The translations under genes and the position numbers were made by a program. From Sphingomonas sp. (lineage in GTDB: Bacteria > Pseudomonadota > Alphaproteobacteria > Sphingomonadales > Sphingomonadaceae), in contig JACDCV010000003.1 of NCBI GenBank assembly GCA_013817375.1, forward strand, positions 1-44,428: a stretch of DNA of 44,428 nt, given 5' to 3'. Shown here piece by piece: positions 1-11,959 of this stretch (within the stretch, counting starts at the first letter, position 1; the number at the start of each line of letters is the position of its first letter). Below the pieces are notes generated by a model, which saw nothing but the letters and a program-made list of their open reading frames with translations, ran no database searches and had not been told where the DNA came from.

Positions 1-1
1 G

Positions 2-1081
2 TTCAAGAAGAACAAGATCGAATGGCTGAAGGGCCAGGCGAGCTTCGAGGACGCGCACAAGGTGAAGGTTGGCGATCGCACTGTCACGGCGAAGGACATT
101 GTCATCGCCACCGGATCGTCGGTCACACCACTGCCGGGCGTGACCGTCGACCAGGAGCGGATCGTCGATTCCACCGGCGCTTTGGAGCTTGGGCAAGTGC
201 CCGAGCATCTCGTCGTCATCGGCGGCGGAGTCATCGGGCTCGAGCTCGGATCGGTGTGGCGGCGCCTTGGCGCGAAGGTGACCGTCGTCGAGTTCCTCGA
301 CCAGATCCTTCCCGGAATGGACGGCGAGGTCCGCAAGGAAGCGAACAAGATCTTCAAAAAGCAGGGTTTCGAATTCAGGCTCGGGACCAAGGTCATCGGC
401 GCCAAAGCCAGTGACGGCGGAGTGACGCTGACGGTGGAGCCTTCAAACGGCGGCGATCCCGAGACCATCGAAGCGAGCCACGTACTGGTGTCGATCGGCC
501 GCCGGCCGAACACCGAAGGCCTCGGCCTCGACAAGGCAAAGCTCGAGCTCAACAAGCGCGGGCAGATCGAAACCGACCATGAATTCCGCACTTCGGTCGA
601 CGGTATCTGGGCGATCGGCGACGTGATCCCGGGGCCGATGCTCGCCCACAAGGCCGAGGATGAAGGCATTGCGGTGGCCGAGAATATCGCCGGCCAGACG
701 GGAATCGTGAATCACGACGTGATCCCCAGCGTCGTCTACACGATGCCCGAGATCGCCGGGGTCGGCCTTACCGAGGAAGAGGCCAAGGACGGCGGCGAGG
801 TGAAGGTCGGCAAGTTCCCGATGCTCGCCAACAGCCGCGCCAAGACCAACAAGGAGCCCGAAGGCTTCGTCAAGGTGATCGCCGACGCCAAGACCGACCG
901 CGTTCTGGGCGTCTGGGTGATCAACTCGGTCGCCGGGACGATGATCGCGCAGGCTGCCCAGGCGATGGAGTTCGGAGCAACGTCGGAAGACATCGCCTAC
1001 ACCTGCCACGCCCACCCGACGCATTCCGAAGCGCTGAAGGAAGCCGCGATGGCGGTGACAGGCAAGCCGATCCACGTCTGA
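2..1081 (+). CDS. lpdA: Dihydrolipoyl dehydrogenase, 5' truncated by window edge
   Basis: Translation contains IATGSSVTPLPGV, VIGGGVIGLELGSVW, AIGDVIPGPMLAHKAEDEG and C-terminal HAHPTHSEALKEAAMAV, typical of E3 subunits. Confidence 0.95.
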   Translation, partial: FKKNKIEWLKGQASFEDAHKVKVGDRTVTAKDIVIATGSSVTPLPGVTVDQERIVDSTGALELGQVPEHLVVIGGGVIGLELGSVWRRLGAKVTVVEFLDQILPGMDGEVRKEANKIFKKQGFEFRLGTKVIGAKASDGGVTLTVEPSNGGDPETIEASHVLVSIGRRPNTEGLGLDKAKLELNKRGQIETDHEFRTSVDGIWAIGDVIPGPMLAHKAEDEGIAVAENIAGQTGIVNHDVIPSVVYTMPEIAGVGLTEEEAKDGGEVKVGKFPMLANSRAKTNKEPEGFVKVIADAKTDRVLGVWVINSVAGTMIAQAAQAMEFGATSEDIAYTCHAHPTHSEALKEAAMAVTGKPIHV

Positions 1082-1152
1082 CGGCCAGTTCACGCCGGGC
1101 GAAGGCGGGCGTCCCGCTGGCGACGCCGCAAATCTTGGGCTAGCATTCGCTT

Positions 1153-1782
1153 ATGAGGGGCAAGGAAACAGGAGCGCTGATTGCAGCAGCTATGCTGCTT
1201 GCCTCCTGCGGCCCGAAGACTCTCGTCCTCCCGGAAGAGCCGGTTGACCGAGCGGCAACCTGTGGCGCAGTCGCCGCCGCGTCGGGGCGTTTGGCGACCG
1301 GAGTCGCCGCTCCGCTGCCGCTCGAAGCGATTGGCAAAGTACTCCATTACCCGATGCTCGCTGGCTCTGCCGGCGACAGCTTTTCAACCGACACCGCAAC
1401 GCAGGTGCAAGACCGAATGGCGGAGCTTCAGGACTCGATCGGAGAGGGCAAGTGGCAGGAGCTGATCCCGGCCTGCCAGGCCGCCTTTCCGGCCACGGCC
1501 GTCGACGAGGTGATTCTTCCAGCCGACACGCGCACTGCCCGGCTCGGGTGTGACGAGCTTGGCGACTTCCTTCGTTCGGCGCTCAAGGTGCAGGAGGAAT
1601 ATGCCAAGGAGCTGGGCGAGTATCGACGGCTCAGCAATGAGTTCGAGCGCAGGGCCGGCGGACGCAGCAGCGGCTCGAGCCGGGCCGCAGCCAAAAACGA
1701 GCAGGACAAAGCCTTGGCGACGATGGTCAAGGCCGGCCCGCCGGTAGCGGTAATGCGGCAATGCCTGAAGCGCTTCGGCTGA
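1153..1782 (+). CDS. Putative lipoprotein of unknown function
   Basis: 209-aa ORF; N-terminal MRGKETGALIAAAMLLASCGPK has a lipobox (LASC). Confidence 0.7.
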   Translation: MRGKETGALIAAAMLLASCGPKTLVLPEEPVDRAATCGAVAAASGRLATGVAAPLPLEAIGKVLHYPMLAGSAGDSFSTDTATQVQDRMAELQDSIGEGKWQELIPACQAAFPATAVDEVILPADTRTARLGCDELGDFLRSALKVQEEYAKELGEYRRLSNEFERRAGGRSSGSSRAAAKNEQDKALATMVKAGPPVAVMRQCLKRFG

Positions 1783-1798
1783 CTCACGGGATCAATCA

Positions 1799-2488
1799 AT
1801 GAGACTTCGCTCAACCCTTCGCCGATGGCACATCTGGCTCGGCTGGATCGTCGGGATTCCATTCCTGTTTTGGGTGATTTCGGGACTGGTGATGGTCATC
1901 CGGCCGATCGAAGAAGTGCGCGGGACCGATCTCCTGAGCGAACCGCGGCCGGTGCAGCTCCTGTCCGCTCCCGTGCCACCGATAATTGAAGGCATATCGC
2001 TGCGATCACTCACGCTCGAGCAACGCGCTTCCGGCCCTCGCTGGGTCGCCACCCTGCCCGATGGGACGAAGCGCTCGGCGGACCCGGCAAGTGGCGCCTG
2101 GCTGCCCGAGGTCGCAGCCGTCGGCGCAGCGGCGGAAGTAACGACTCGATACACCGGCCCGGCAAGCGTCGAGAGCGTCAAACGCACCGACGCCGACAAT
2201 CCGCCGCTCGACCTTCGCCGCGAAATCCCGGCCTGGCAGGTGAAGATGGACGACGGTACGCACTTTTATGTCGATGCCCGAACCGGCGAGATCGCCGCCA
2301 CCCGCACTCGCTTCTGGCGGATCTACGACTGGATGTGGGGGCTCCACATCATGGACCTGAAAACCCGCGAGGACACCCACAACCCGCTGATCATCGGCTT
2401 TGCGATCGTCGCGCTGGTGACGACCATCCTGGCGTTGATCATGCTTCCGCTGACGATCAGGCGCCGTCGGCGGAAAGGCTCAGAATAG
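1799..2488 (+). CDS. PepSY-domain/PepSY-TM-like membrane protein
   Basis: N-terminal RRWHIWLGWIVGIPFLFWVISGLVMVIRPIEEV and DDGTHFYVDARTGEIAATRTRFWRIYDWMWGLHIMDL motifs. Confidence 0.75.
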   Translation: MRLRSTLRRWHIWLGWIVGIPFLFWVISGLVMVIRPIEEVRGTDLLSEPRPVQLLSAPVPPIIEGISLRSLTLEQRASGPRWVATLPDGTKRSADPASGAWLPEVAAVGAAAEVTTRYTGPASVESVKRTDADNPPLDLRREIPAWQVKMDDGTHFYVDARTGEIAATRTRFWRIYDWMWGLHIMDLKTREDTHNPLIIGFAIVALVTTILALIMLPLTIRRRRRKGSE

Positions 2489-4342
2489 CCACGCCCTCAA
2501 CGCTGCCATGAAGCTGAGATCCTCTGCCTTCACCCGCGCCGGGGCGCTTGACGGGCATTCGAGGCAACGCACCTGAATGCGCGGTCCAGCGAGGATCGAC
2601 CGAAGGTCGGTGAGCGCGCTGACGAGACTGGTGTCGGGGCTGAGCACCGCGAACGCATCCTGCGGCGGCGCCGGGCTCGCCTGGTCATTGGCGAGAAGCT
2701 CCAGAATCTGCTCCTCGAAGCTTACGGGCCGCTCGAGATATCGCACCTTGTCCTGCGGATCGGTGATTTTCGCGAGCTCGCCCGCCTTTGCGATTGCCTC
2801 CTCCATTCCGCCGAAACCGTCGACCAGGCCGAGCTGGCGCGCAGTCCCGCCGTCCCACACCCGCCCCTGGGCGATCTGGTCGATGGCGGCAGGAGGCTTC
2901 TTGCGCGATTGGGCGACGATGGCGAGGAACCGCTGGTAGACCGAATTGACGCCGGCCTGGAGGAATTGGTCCGCCTGTTCAGAAGGCCCGTTCAGAAGGT
3001 CCGGCTCCCCGGACAATGGGGTGGTCTTGATGCCGTCGGCGCCGAGCCCGAGCTTCTGGAGCGTGCCCTCGAAACTTGGAAGGATTCCGAATACTCCGAT
3101 GGAGCCCGTCACGGTCGACGGCTCGGCGTAGATGAAATCGGCGGGGGTCGAGACCCAATAGCCGCCGGATGCAGCGACATTGCCCATTGAAACCACTATC
3201 GGCATGTCGCGCCGCTTGGCGTTGAGGATCGCCTGGCGGATCCGCTCCGACGCAAGTACCGAACCGCCGGGGCTGTCGACGCGCACCACCAGCGCCTCCA
3301 GCCCGCCCTTTCGGACAGCCTTTTCGATGATTGCGGCGATACTGTCGCCGCCGGCGGTGCCCGCTGACGCCTGGCCGTCGACGATCATGCCGGCGACCGT
3401 CACCACCCCGATCGACCCGCTGTCATCATCGCTGACGCTGTCGTTGACATAAGCAGCGAGCTTGATTCGCTTGTATCCCGTTTCCTCATCTTCGCCGCCG
3501 AGTTCGGCGAGCCGCGCTTCGAAAGCGTCGCGGGTGGCGATCTTGTCGACCAGTCCCAAACCGATCGCGGCCCGGCTGAGCTCACCCCCGGCGGCGTTCA
3601 AGGCGCCCACCGGATCGCGCATATAGGGGTCGATTTTCGCCTTGGGCCGGTTCTTGGCAACCGCCTCGCGCCAGCTTTCGAGGAGCGCGCCGCCCAGCGC
3701 CTGGGCATTCTGCTCCGCCTCTGGCGACATGTCGTTGCGGATGAACGGCTCGACCGCTGCCTTGTGGGTGCCAACCCGGTAGACGTTCGGAGTGATTCCC
3801 AGCTTGTCGAGCAAGCCCTTGTAATAGAGGTTGTTTCCGCCCGGCCCGGCGATTGCCACCGCGCCCAGCGGATCGAGCCAGATTTCCGAAGCCGCCGAGG
3901 CGACCATGTAGCTGTCGTCGCCATAAGCGGGAGAATAAGCGATCACCTGCTTGCCCGACTCGCGGACCCTGCGAACCGCCTCGGCAAGGTCGATCATCGC
4001 CACCTGGCCGCCGCCGGTGAAGCGCTCCAGGTCCAATGCCACCGCCTTCACTCGATCGTCCTCGCGCGCTGCGTCGAGCGCTGCGACAAGGTCGCGGAGC
4101 CGGTATTCGCGGGTCGCCGCAGTCCCGCCGGATGCGAGTTCGGTCAAACCGGGCTTGCTCGGCTGCTCGACGACCGCTCCTTCAAGCTCGAACGCGAGGA
4201 TCCCGTCCTTCACCGGCGCCGGCCGCGAGGACAGGCCTGCGTAGATCAGGCCAAAGAACAGCAGCATGAAGATGAGGACGAGGACGTCCTTGACCCCGAC
4301 CAGCAGCTTCCAGATTGCCCGTGCAAATTTCATGTGTTTCAC
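2480..4342 (-). CDS. sppA: Signal peptide peptidase SppA, 67-kDa type
   Basis: 620 aa; VRVDSPGGSVLASERIRQAI and GNVAASGGYWVSTPADFIYAEPSTVTGSIGVFG catalytic motifs. Confidence 0.93.
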   Translation of the reverse strand: MKHMKFARAIWKLLVGVKDVLVLIFMLLFFGLIYAGLSSRPAPVKDGILAFELEGAVVEQPSKPGLTELASGGTAATREYRLRDLVAALDAAREDDRVKAVALDLERFTGGGQVAMIDLAEAVRRVRESGKQVIAYSPAYGDDSYMVASAASEIWLDPLGAVAIAGPGGNNLYYKGLLDKLGITPNVYRVGTHKAAVEPFIRNDMSPEAEQNAQALGGALLESWREAVAKNRPKAKIDPYMRDPVGALNAAGGELSRAAIGLGLVDKIATRDAFEARLAELGGEDEETGYKRIKLAAYVNDSVSDDDSGSIGVVTVAGMIVDGQASAGTAGGDSIAAIIEKAVRKGGLEALVVRVDSPGGSVLASERIRQAILNAKRRDMPIVVSMGNVAASGGYWVSTPADFIYAEPSTVTGSIGVFGILPSFEGTLQKLGLGADGIKTTPLSGEPDLLNGPSEQADQFLQAGVNSVYQRFLAIVAQSRKKPPAAIDQIAQGRVWDGGTARQLGLVDGFGGMEEAIAKAGELAKITDPQDKVRYLERPVSFEEQILELLANDQASPAPPQDAFAVLSPDTSLVSALTDLRSILAGPRIQVRCLECPSSAPARVKAEDLSFMAALRAWLF

Positions 4343-4422
4343 CTCGTTGCAGCTGAGCTAGCCGAGGGTTGCCGACGCCGCCAAATCTTTTCGACGGGCG
4401 GGCGCACGGCTAGGGGCGCCCA

Positions 4423-5814
4423 ATGACGATTGCGACCAACACACGCATAAGCGACCTGACGCCGTGGAGGAGCGAGCTTCGCTCCACGTTGGCGCTTGCC
4501 TGGCCGCTGATCGTCGCCAACCTCACCCACCAGGCGATCCAGGCAACCGACGTGCTCCTGCTCGGCCGCCTCGGCGCGACGGAACTCGCCGCAGCGACGC
4601 TGGCTCTAAACCTCACCTTCACCTTCAATGTCCTGTTGCTGGGCCTTCTGCTCGCCTCGTCGCCGATGATGGCGACCGCTCTCGGCAAGCGAGCGAACGC
4701 GATCCGCGAGGTCCGGCGGACGTTTCGCGCCGGAATGTGGCTTTTGGCGATTGCGATGCCGCCATATTGGCTTCTGCTTTGGCACTCGGAACCGGTCATG
4801 CTCGCGCTCGGCCAGCCGGCGGAGTTGGCGCAAGCGGGCCAAAGCTACCTTCGAGCCTATATGTGGTGCACGGCGCCGTGGCTTTTGTTTCAGCTGCTTC
4901 GCAATTTCGTCGCGGCGCTGGAGCGGCCGGCGGTCGTGCTCTGGCTGAGCTTCGCGGCAATCGCGCTCAACGCGCTGCTGAGCTGGGCGCTGATATTCGG
5001 GAAATTGGGGATGCCGGCGCTGGGCGTTGCCGGGGCCGGTCTCGGAAGCACGCTGACGTGGCTGATCGCAACGGCCGCACTGATCCTGGTCGTCCAGGGC
5101 GACCGCCAGTTTCGACGATTCCATTTGTTCGGCCGCTTCTGGCGCCTCGATTACGAGCGCACGGTGGAAATGGTCCGGCTCGGCTGGCCGATCGGAATCA
5201 CGATGGCGCTTGAGATGGGCGTGTTCGCCTTGGCGGCGGTCTTCATGGGTTGGATCGGTACGCCGGCCGTCGCCGCGCATGCAGTTGCTCTTCAGATAGC
5301 CGCCTTCACCTTCATGGTGCCCCTCGGAGTGGGCCAGGCAGCGACGGTGCGTGTCGCCCGAGCGCTCGGCAAAGGCGACTTGGCCGGAATCACTCGCGCC
5401 GGCTGGACCTCCTGGGGGCTTGGCGTCGGATTCATGGCGGCAATGGCGCTATTGATGTGGCTCTTCCCGAGCGAACTCGTCGGGCTGTTCTTCGGTCCGA
5501 CCGTGGGATCGGAGACTCGCGACCTTGCGATTGCCTTCCTTGCGGTCGCGGCCGCCTTCCAGATCGCCGACGGGGCGCAGGTGATCGGCGCCGGAATGCT
5601 TCGCGGCCTCCACGACACGCGCTGGCCACTGGTCTTCGCGCTGGGCGGTTACTGGCTGTTCGGCCTCGGCATCGGCACCTGGCTGGCGTTCGGGCGCGAC
5701 TGGAAAGGGGTCGGGATCTGGGTTGGCCTGGCAAGCGGGCTCGCTTTGGTCGGCGTCCTGATGCTCGGGCGCTGGATTCTTCGGGAGCGGCTCGGCCTCA
5801 CCCGGGCAGCCTAG
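4423..5814 (+). CDS. MATE family efflux transporter
   Basis: 463-aa polytopic protein; PLIVANLTHQAIQATDVLLLGRLG and DGAQVIGAGMLRGLHDTRWPL motifs. Confidence 0.9.
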   Translation: MTIATNTRISDLTPWRSELRSTLALAWPLIVANLTHQAIQATDVLLLGRLGATELAAATLALNLTFTFNVLLLGLLLASSPMMATALGKRANAIREVRRTFRAGMWLLAIAMPPYWLLLWHSEPVMLALGQPAELAQAGQSYLRAYMWCTAPWLLFQLLRNFVAALERPAVVLWLSFAAIALNALLSWALIFGKLGMPALGVAGAGLGSTLTWLIATAALILVVQGDRQFRRFHLFGRFWRLDYERTVEMVRLGWPIGITMALEMGVFALAAVFMGWIGTPAVAAHAVALQIAAFTFMVPLGVGQAATVRVARALGKGDLAGITRAGWTSWGLGVGFMAAMALLMWLFPSELVGLFFGPTVGSETRDLAIAFLAVAAAFQIADGAQVIGAGMLRGLHDTRWPLVFALGGYWLFGLGIGTWLAFGRDWKGVGIWVGLASGLALVGVLMLGRWILRERLGLTRAA

Positions 5815-5902
5815 CTTGGGCGCCAGCTGCCGGCCCCACTAAAATATCGTTCCAGTGCACCTGTTGACGGATGATGGGTGCACAACCATATCCCCGCTGT
5901 CG

Positions 5903-5929
5903 CTGGCACTCTTGGACCGAGAGTGCCAG
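5903..5929 (+). promoter_or_regulatory. CIRCE operator (HrcA-binding inverted repeat)
   Basis: CTGGCACTC-N9(TTGGACCGA)-GAGTGCCAG, perfect 9-bp inverted repeat with 9-nt spacer, 37 nt upstream of groES; close to consensus TTAGCACTC-N9-GAGTGCTAA. Confidence 0.92.
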
Positions 5930-5965
5930 AACACCAGGTTCAACATAGCAAATAGGGACTATAAC

Positions 5966-6253
5966 ATGGGCTTCAGGCCGCTTCATGACCGAGTCCTCGT
6001 CCGCAGGGTCGAGGCCGAAGAAAAGACTGCTGGCGGGATCATCATCCCCGACAGCGCGCAGGAAAAGCCGCAGGAGGGTGAAGTGCTCTCCGTCGGTTCC
6101 GGCAACCGCGACGAAGCGGGCAAGCTGGTTCCGCTGGACGTCAAGGACGGCGATCGAATTCTGTTCGGCAAATGGTCCGGCACCGAGGTCAAGATCGACG
6201 GCGAAGACCTGATCATCATGAAGGAAAGCGACATTTTGGGAGTCGTTGGCTGA
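5966..6253 (+). CDS. groES: Co-chaperonin GroES
   Basis: [40 protein letters not shown]; start at internal ATG 5966 rather than ORF-track start 5855. Confidence 0.97.
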   Translation: MGFRPLHDRVLVRRVEAEEKTAGGIIIPDSAQEKPQEGEVLSVGSGNRDEAGKLVPLDVKDGDRILFGKWSGTEVKIDGEDLIIMKESDILGVVG

Positions 6254-6264
6254 GGCCAGCGAAG

Positions 6265-6328
6265 CTCGACCCCGGCGCGAGGCCGGGGCCAGTCAAACTC
6301 AAATCTCGACCCCGGTCCTTTCCGGGGC
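6265..6328. repeat. Two tandem GC-rich palindromes (REP-like) in groES-groEL intergenic region
   Basis: Direct repeat CTCGACCCCGG at 6265-6275 and 6305-6315, each starting a hairpin: CCCCGGC-GCGAG-GCCGGGG and CCCCGG-TCCTTT-CCGGGG. Confidence 0.7.
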
Positions 6329-6336
6329 ACAAATAA

Positions 6337-7992
<1,656 letters not shown>

Positions 7993-8019
7993 AGTCTGCC
8001 CACGCTCAGTTGAAAATAC

Positions 8020-8050
8020 GGGCCGGGGGAGCGATCTTCCGGCCCTTTTT
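8020..8050 (+). terminator. Rho-independent terminator after groEL
   Basis: GGGCCGG...CCGGCCC stem followed by TTTTT. Confidence 0.8.
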
Positions 8051-8057
8051 CTAGCCC

Positions 8058-9440
8058 CTAGCCGGCAAGGCGGCGGAGCAGCTCCTCCCAGATCGGCACC
8101 TGGCCGTGGAAGCCTTCGATCAGCACGCGCTCGTCAAGCCCGTGCGCTCCCGACGATTCGCCCAGGACACCCCACAGCCCGCCGGCGCCATAGACTGGAA
8201 TTCCGACGGCTCGGAGGTGGGCTCCATCGGTCGCTCCGGCCGACATGACCGGAACGATCTGGACATTGGGGAAGCGGGTGGCAACGGCGGCCCGATAGGC
8301 CTCGGTCACATCCTCGCGCATTGGCGAGGGCGCGGTTTCCGGGGTCGTGGATGCCTCGTCGGTGGTCACGGTCACGTCGGGGCCGGCGATCGCCTGAAGT
8401 TGCTGCCGAACCGTCTCGATCTTCACTCCGGGGAAGATCCGGCAGTTGACGTTCGCTTCGGCGCGCTGCGGCAGCGCATTGGGTGCATGCCCGCCCGACA
8501 ATTGGGTCGCGACGCAGCGGGTGCGGGTGTAGCCGGGGGCGTTGGCTTCCAGCAGGTCGGCGGTCTCGCGGTCCTGTGGATTGCTCAACCATTTGCGCAC
8601 CAGTTCGCCGTAGCGGCCTTTGTCGTCGGCTGCGATCCGTCCGAAATATGCGCGCGTCGCATCATTGATCTTCGGCTCGAAGCGATAGTCTTCAAGCCGC
8701 TCGAGCGCGCCGGTCAGCGCATAGATCGCATTGTCGGGCCGCGGCGAGGAGCTGTGGCCGCCCTTGTTGGTCGCGACGAACTTGTAGTCGGCATAGGTCT
8801 TCTCGGCGATCTGCATGTAGAAGGCGTCGATCCGGCCATCCTTGTAAACGGTGCCTCCCCCGGCATCACCGTTGAGCACATATTCGGCGTCGATCAGGTC
8901 GCGCCACTCGGTCGCGGCGCGGCGCACCGAGTTCATGTTGGTCTCTTCGTCGCCGGTGAACAGGACGATGATGTCGCGGGTCGGCTGAAACCCGGAGCGC
9001 TTCAGTTCCTGCAGTGCAAGCACTATCCCGGTCAGAGCCGCCTTGTTGTCGCTGGCGCCGCGGCCAAGATAATAGCCGTCCTGCTCGCGAAGCTCGAACG
9101 GCGGGTTCTTCCAGTCGGCCGGATTGGCTTCGACGACGTCCATGTGGGCGAGCAGCAGGATCGGCTTCTTCCCGCTTGGCCGAGCCGCCGGCCAGCGAGC
9201 TATCAGGGTCTGGGTGCCGTCATGGTCCTTTACCACCACATTGGTGATCCCCGCCTTCCGGAATTCGGCGGTCAGAAGCCTGGTGAGCTTCCGGAACTCG
9301 TCGATCCGGCCGTAGACGGTGGGCGTTTCGACCACTTTTTCGAACAGGTCGCGCTCGGCCGCGCGCCGGGCATCGTTCGCCGGCTGCGCCGCAGCAGCAG
9401 TGGAAAGCAGAGCCGAGATGATGAAGCCGCGAACCAGCAT
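8058..9440 (-). CDS. M20 family metallopeptidase, exported
   Basis: Signal peptide; LLLAHMDVVEANPADW, YYLGRGASDNKAAL, GDEETNMNS motifs. Confidence 0.9.
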   Translation of the reverse strand: MLVRGFIISALLSTAAAAQPANDARRAAERDLFEKVVETPTVYGRIDEFRKLTRLLTAEFRKAGITNVVVKDHDGTQTLIARWPAARPSGKKPILLLAHMDVVEANPADWKNPPFELREQDGYYLGRGASDNKAALTGIVLALQELKRSGFQPTRDIIVLFTGDEETNMNSVRRAATEWRDLIDAEYVLNGDAGGGTVYKDGRIDAFYMQIAEKTYADYKFVATNKGGHSSSPRPDNAIYALTGALERLEDYRFEPKINDATRAYFGRIAADDKGRYGELVRKWLSNPQDRETADLLEANAPGYTRTRCVATQLSGGHAPNALPQRAEANVNCRIFPGVKIETVRQQLQAIAGPDVTVTTDEASTTPETAPSPMREDVTEAYRAAVATRFPNVQIVPVMSAGATDGAHLRAVGIPVYGAGGLWGVLGESSGAHGLDERVLIEGFHGQVPIWEELLRRLAG

Positions 9441-9491
9441 GTCTGAAATCCCCCGATAGATTGCGTCAGGCTAGGGCGCGCCCAAGCGCCG

Positions 9492-10601
9492 TCAAGCGGC
9501 GAGGCCGTGCCCCTCGGCCAGATAGTCGGCGCTTCGCATCTCCTCCAGGCGACTGACGGTGCGCTGGAACTCGAAGCTGCCGTCTCCCGCAGGGTAAAGT
9601 TCCGCGGGCTGCGCATCGGCCGCTGCGAGCAGTTTCACGCGATGCTCGTAGAGTGCGTCGATCAAGGTCACGAACCGCGCCGCTTCGTTGCGCATGTCGC
9701 GGCTCATCACCGGAATTCCGACGATAATGACCGTATGGTAGCGCTGGGCGATGGCCAGATAATCGGCCGCGCCGCGCGCTTCGCCGCACAATCGCTTGAA
9801 CGAGAAGACCGCTACACCCTTGAGGCTCTTGGGCACGTGGAGAGTGCGCGCGCCGGCAACGTCGAGCTCCTCGCTCGGAACCCTGGCGCGGTCCTCGACC
9901 GGATAATCGGTCAGCTTGAAGAAGGCCTGGCTCAGCGCCGCGGTCGCTTGCCGTCCGTTCGGCACGTGCCACACCTGGATTCCCGAAAGCCGGTCGAGCC
10001 GGTAATCGGTGGGGCCGTTGACCTCGACGACGTCGAACCGGCTTTCGACCGTTGCGATGAACGGCAGGAACAGCTCGCGGTTGAGCCCGTCCTCGTAAAG
10101 GTCGGCGGGAGGCCTGTTCGACGTAGCTATTACCCGCACCCCGCGCTCCAGGAGCTTGTCGAACAAGCGCGACAGGATCATCGCGTCGGCGGGGTTGGTT
10201 ACCTGCATTTCGTCGAAGGCGAGCAGTTTGGCCTCGCTGGCGATCGTTTCGGCAAGCTCGTCCAGCGGGTCGCCCTCCTCACTCTCCCGCGCCACCTTCA
10301 GCCGCTTGTGGGTTTGGAGCATGAAGGCGTGGAAATGCACCCGCCGCTTGGGCTCGGACGGAATTGCGTCGAACGCCAGGTCCATCAGCATCGACTTGCC
10401 GCGCCCGACCCCGCCCCAGAGATAAACTCCGCATGTGCCGCCGCTGCGCCTTCCGAACAGTCCGAGGAAACCACGGCTGCTGCTGGACAAAGCGGAGGCC
10501 AGCCGGTCGAGCGCCTCGACTGCCCGCTGCTGCGCCGCGTCGGGCTTGAGCTCGCCGCCCGAGACGAGCTGCGCATAGGCACGGCCGACAGGGCCGCTCA
10601 T
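9492..10601 (-). CDS. zapE: Cell division protein ZapE (AFG1-like ATPase)
   Basis: GVYLWGGVGRGKSMLMDLAFDAIP, LLAFDEMQVTNPADAMILSRLFD, VIATSNRPPADLYEDGLNRELFLPFI; start chosen at [11 protein letters not shown]. Confidence 0.9.
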   Translation of the reverse strand: MSGPVGRAYAQLVSGGELKPDAAQQRAVEALDRLASALSSSSRGFLGLFGRRSGGTCGVYLWGGVGRGKSMLMDLAFDAIPSEPKRRVHFHAFMLQTHKRLKVARESEEGDPLDELAETIASEAKLLAFDEMQVTNPADAMILSRLFDKLLERGVRVIATSNRPPADLYEDGLNRELFLPFIATVESRFDVVEVNGPTDYRLDRLSGIQVWHVPNGRQATAALSQAFFKLTDYPVEDRARVPSEELDVAGARTLHVPKSLKGVAVFSFKRLCGEARGAADYLAIAQRYHTVIIVGIPVMSRDMRNEAARFVTLIDALYEHRVKLLAAADAQPAELYPAGDGSFEFQRTVSRLEEMRSADYLAEGHGLAA

Positions 10602-11098
10602 GCCGGTGCGTTTCGGTCCCGGATGCGCTTCAGCGTTCCGGAGAAGCTGTAGCAAGCCTCGCCGTCCTGCCGGACAACGCCCTGAAGGAAGACGAAGCCG
10701 CGGGTCTGCTTGACCAGCTCGACATGCGCATCAAGCGGCACCCCCTGCCGGCCGCGCGCCAGGAAGTGGGTCGTCATGTCGAGCGTGACATAATGGCCCT
10801 CGGCCATTCCCGCGCAGCGACCGCCCGCGAACAGCGCCATGTCGATGAAGCTCATCACCGCTCCGCCGTGGAGAGACCCGCCCATGTTCTGATGTGCTTG
10901 CGTCGGGAAGATTCGGCAGACACCGCGGCCCGGGCCGTCGGGTTTGAACAGCAGCCGGCCGGTCGCCGCGGCGAACGAGCCGCTCGGGAAATCGCCCCAG
11001 CTATACCAGCCGGGGTGATCCGGATCCTCGCGAGGGCCGGTTGGAAGACCGACATCTTCAAGCCCGCCGCTCTCGAGAGCATGTCCGTCGTCGCTCAC
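10598..11098 (-). CDS. PaaI-family acyl-CoA thioesterase
   Basis: [24 protein letters not shown] hotdog motif; GTG start overlaps sdhB stop (GTGA). Confidence 0.85.
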   Translation of the reverse strand: MSDDGHALESGGLEDVGLPTGPREDPDHPGWYSWGDFPSGSFAAATGRLLFKPDGPGRGVCRIFPTQAHQNMGGSLHGGAVMSFIDMALFAGGRCAGMAEGHYVTLDMTTHFLARGRQGVPLDAHVELVKQTRGFVFLQGVVRQDGEACYSFSGTLKRIRDRNAPA

Positions 11099-11874
11099 GC
11101 GGTCCGTTCTGCGATCAGCTTCTTGGTCTCGGCGATCGCCTTGGCCGGTGACAGCCCCTTGGGGCACACGTTCGCGCAATTCATGATCGTGTGGCAGCGA
11201 TAGAGGCGATACGGATCCTCGAGCTGGTCGAGCCGCTCGCCGGTCGCCTCGTCGCGGCTGTCGGCGATGAAGCGATAGGCCTGGAGAAGCACCGCCGGCC
11301 CCAGGAATTTGTCGGCGTTCCACCAATAGCTGGGGCAACTGGTCGAGCAGCAGAAGCACAGGATGCATTCATAGAGCCCATCGAGCTTCGCCCGGTCCTC
11401 GGGGGATTGCAGCCGCTCCTTGCCCGAAGGCGGCGAGGTGACGGTCTTCAGCCAGGGCTGGATCGACGCATATTGGGCGTAAGCATGGCTGAGGTCGGGA
11501 ACGAGGTCCTTGATCACTTCCATGTGTGGCAGCGGAGTGATCTGCACCTCGCCCTTCACGTCGGCGATCGGGGTGGTGCAGGCCAAACCGTTGCGGCCGT
11601 CCATGTTCATCGCGCAACTGCCGCAAATCCCTTCGCGGCACGAGCGGCGGAAGGTCAAAGTCGGGTCGATCTCGGTCTTGATCTTGATCAAGGCGTCGAG
11701 GACCATCGGCCCGCATTTCGCGAGATCGATCGTATAATGGTCCCAGCGCGGGTTGGCGCTATTGTCAGGGTCGTAGCGGTAGATCTTGAGCGTCTTCAAC
11801 CGCTCGCCGGCCTCCGCCTGGTGAGTCCGGCCCTTGGTGATCCTGCTGTTCTTGGGAAGCGTGAACTCGGCCAA
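11095..11874 (-). CDS. sdhB: Succinate dehydrogenase iron-sulfur subunit
   Basis: [21 protein letters not shown] and [38 protein letters not shown] cluster motifs. Confidence 0.97.
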   Translation of the reverse strand: MAEFTLPKNSRITKGRTHQAEAGERLKTLKIYRYDPDNSANPRWDHYTIDLAKCGPMVLDALIKIKTEIDPTLTFRRSCREGICGSCAMNMDGRNGLACTTPIADVKGEVQITPLPHMEVIKDLVPDLSHAYAQYASIQPWLKTVTSPPSGKERLQSPEDRAKLDGLYECILCFCCSTSCPSYWWNADKFLGPAVLLQAYRFIADSRDEATGERLDQLEDPYRLYRCHTIMNCANVCPKGLSPAKAIAETKKLIAERTA

Positions 11875-11959
11875 CGCGCGATGCTCCTACTCGGGTTGCG
11901 GCGGCGCTAGCACGACCGCGAGATCAGTTTCAAATCGACGATGCATGCTGTCGCACCGG

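Noticed and set aside
8106-9446. 446-aa plus ORF over the M20 peptidase
   Set aside because: Antisense shadow; the peptidase motifs and signal peptide are on the minus strand
11095-11874. sdhB separated from sdhCDA as a rearrangement
   Set aside because: Only local context is visible and such separation may be normal for the lineage; cannot be judged here
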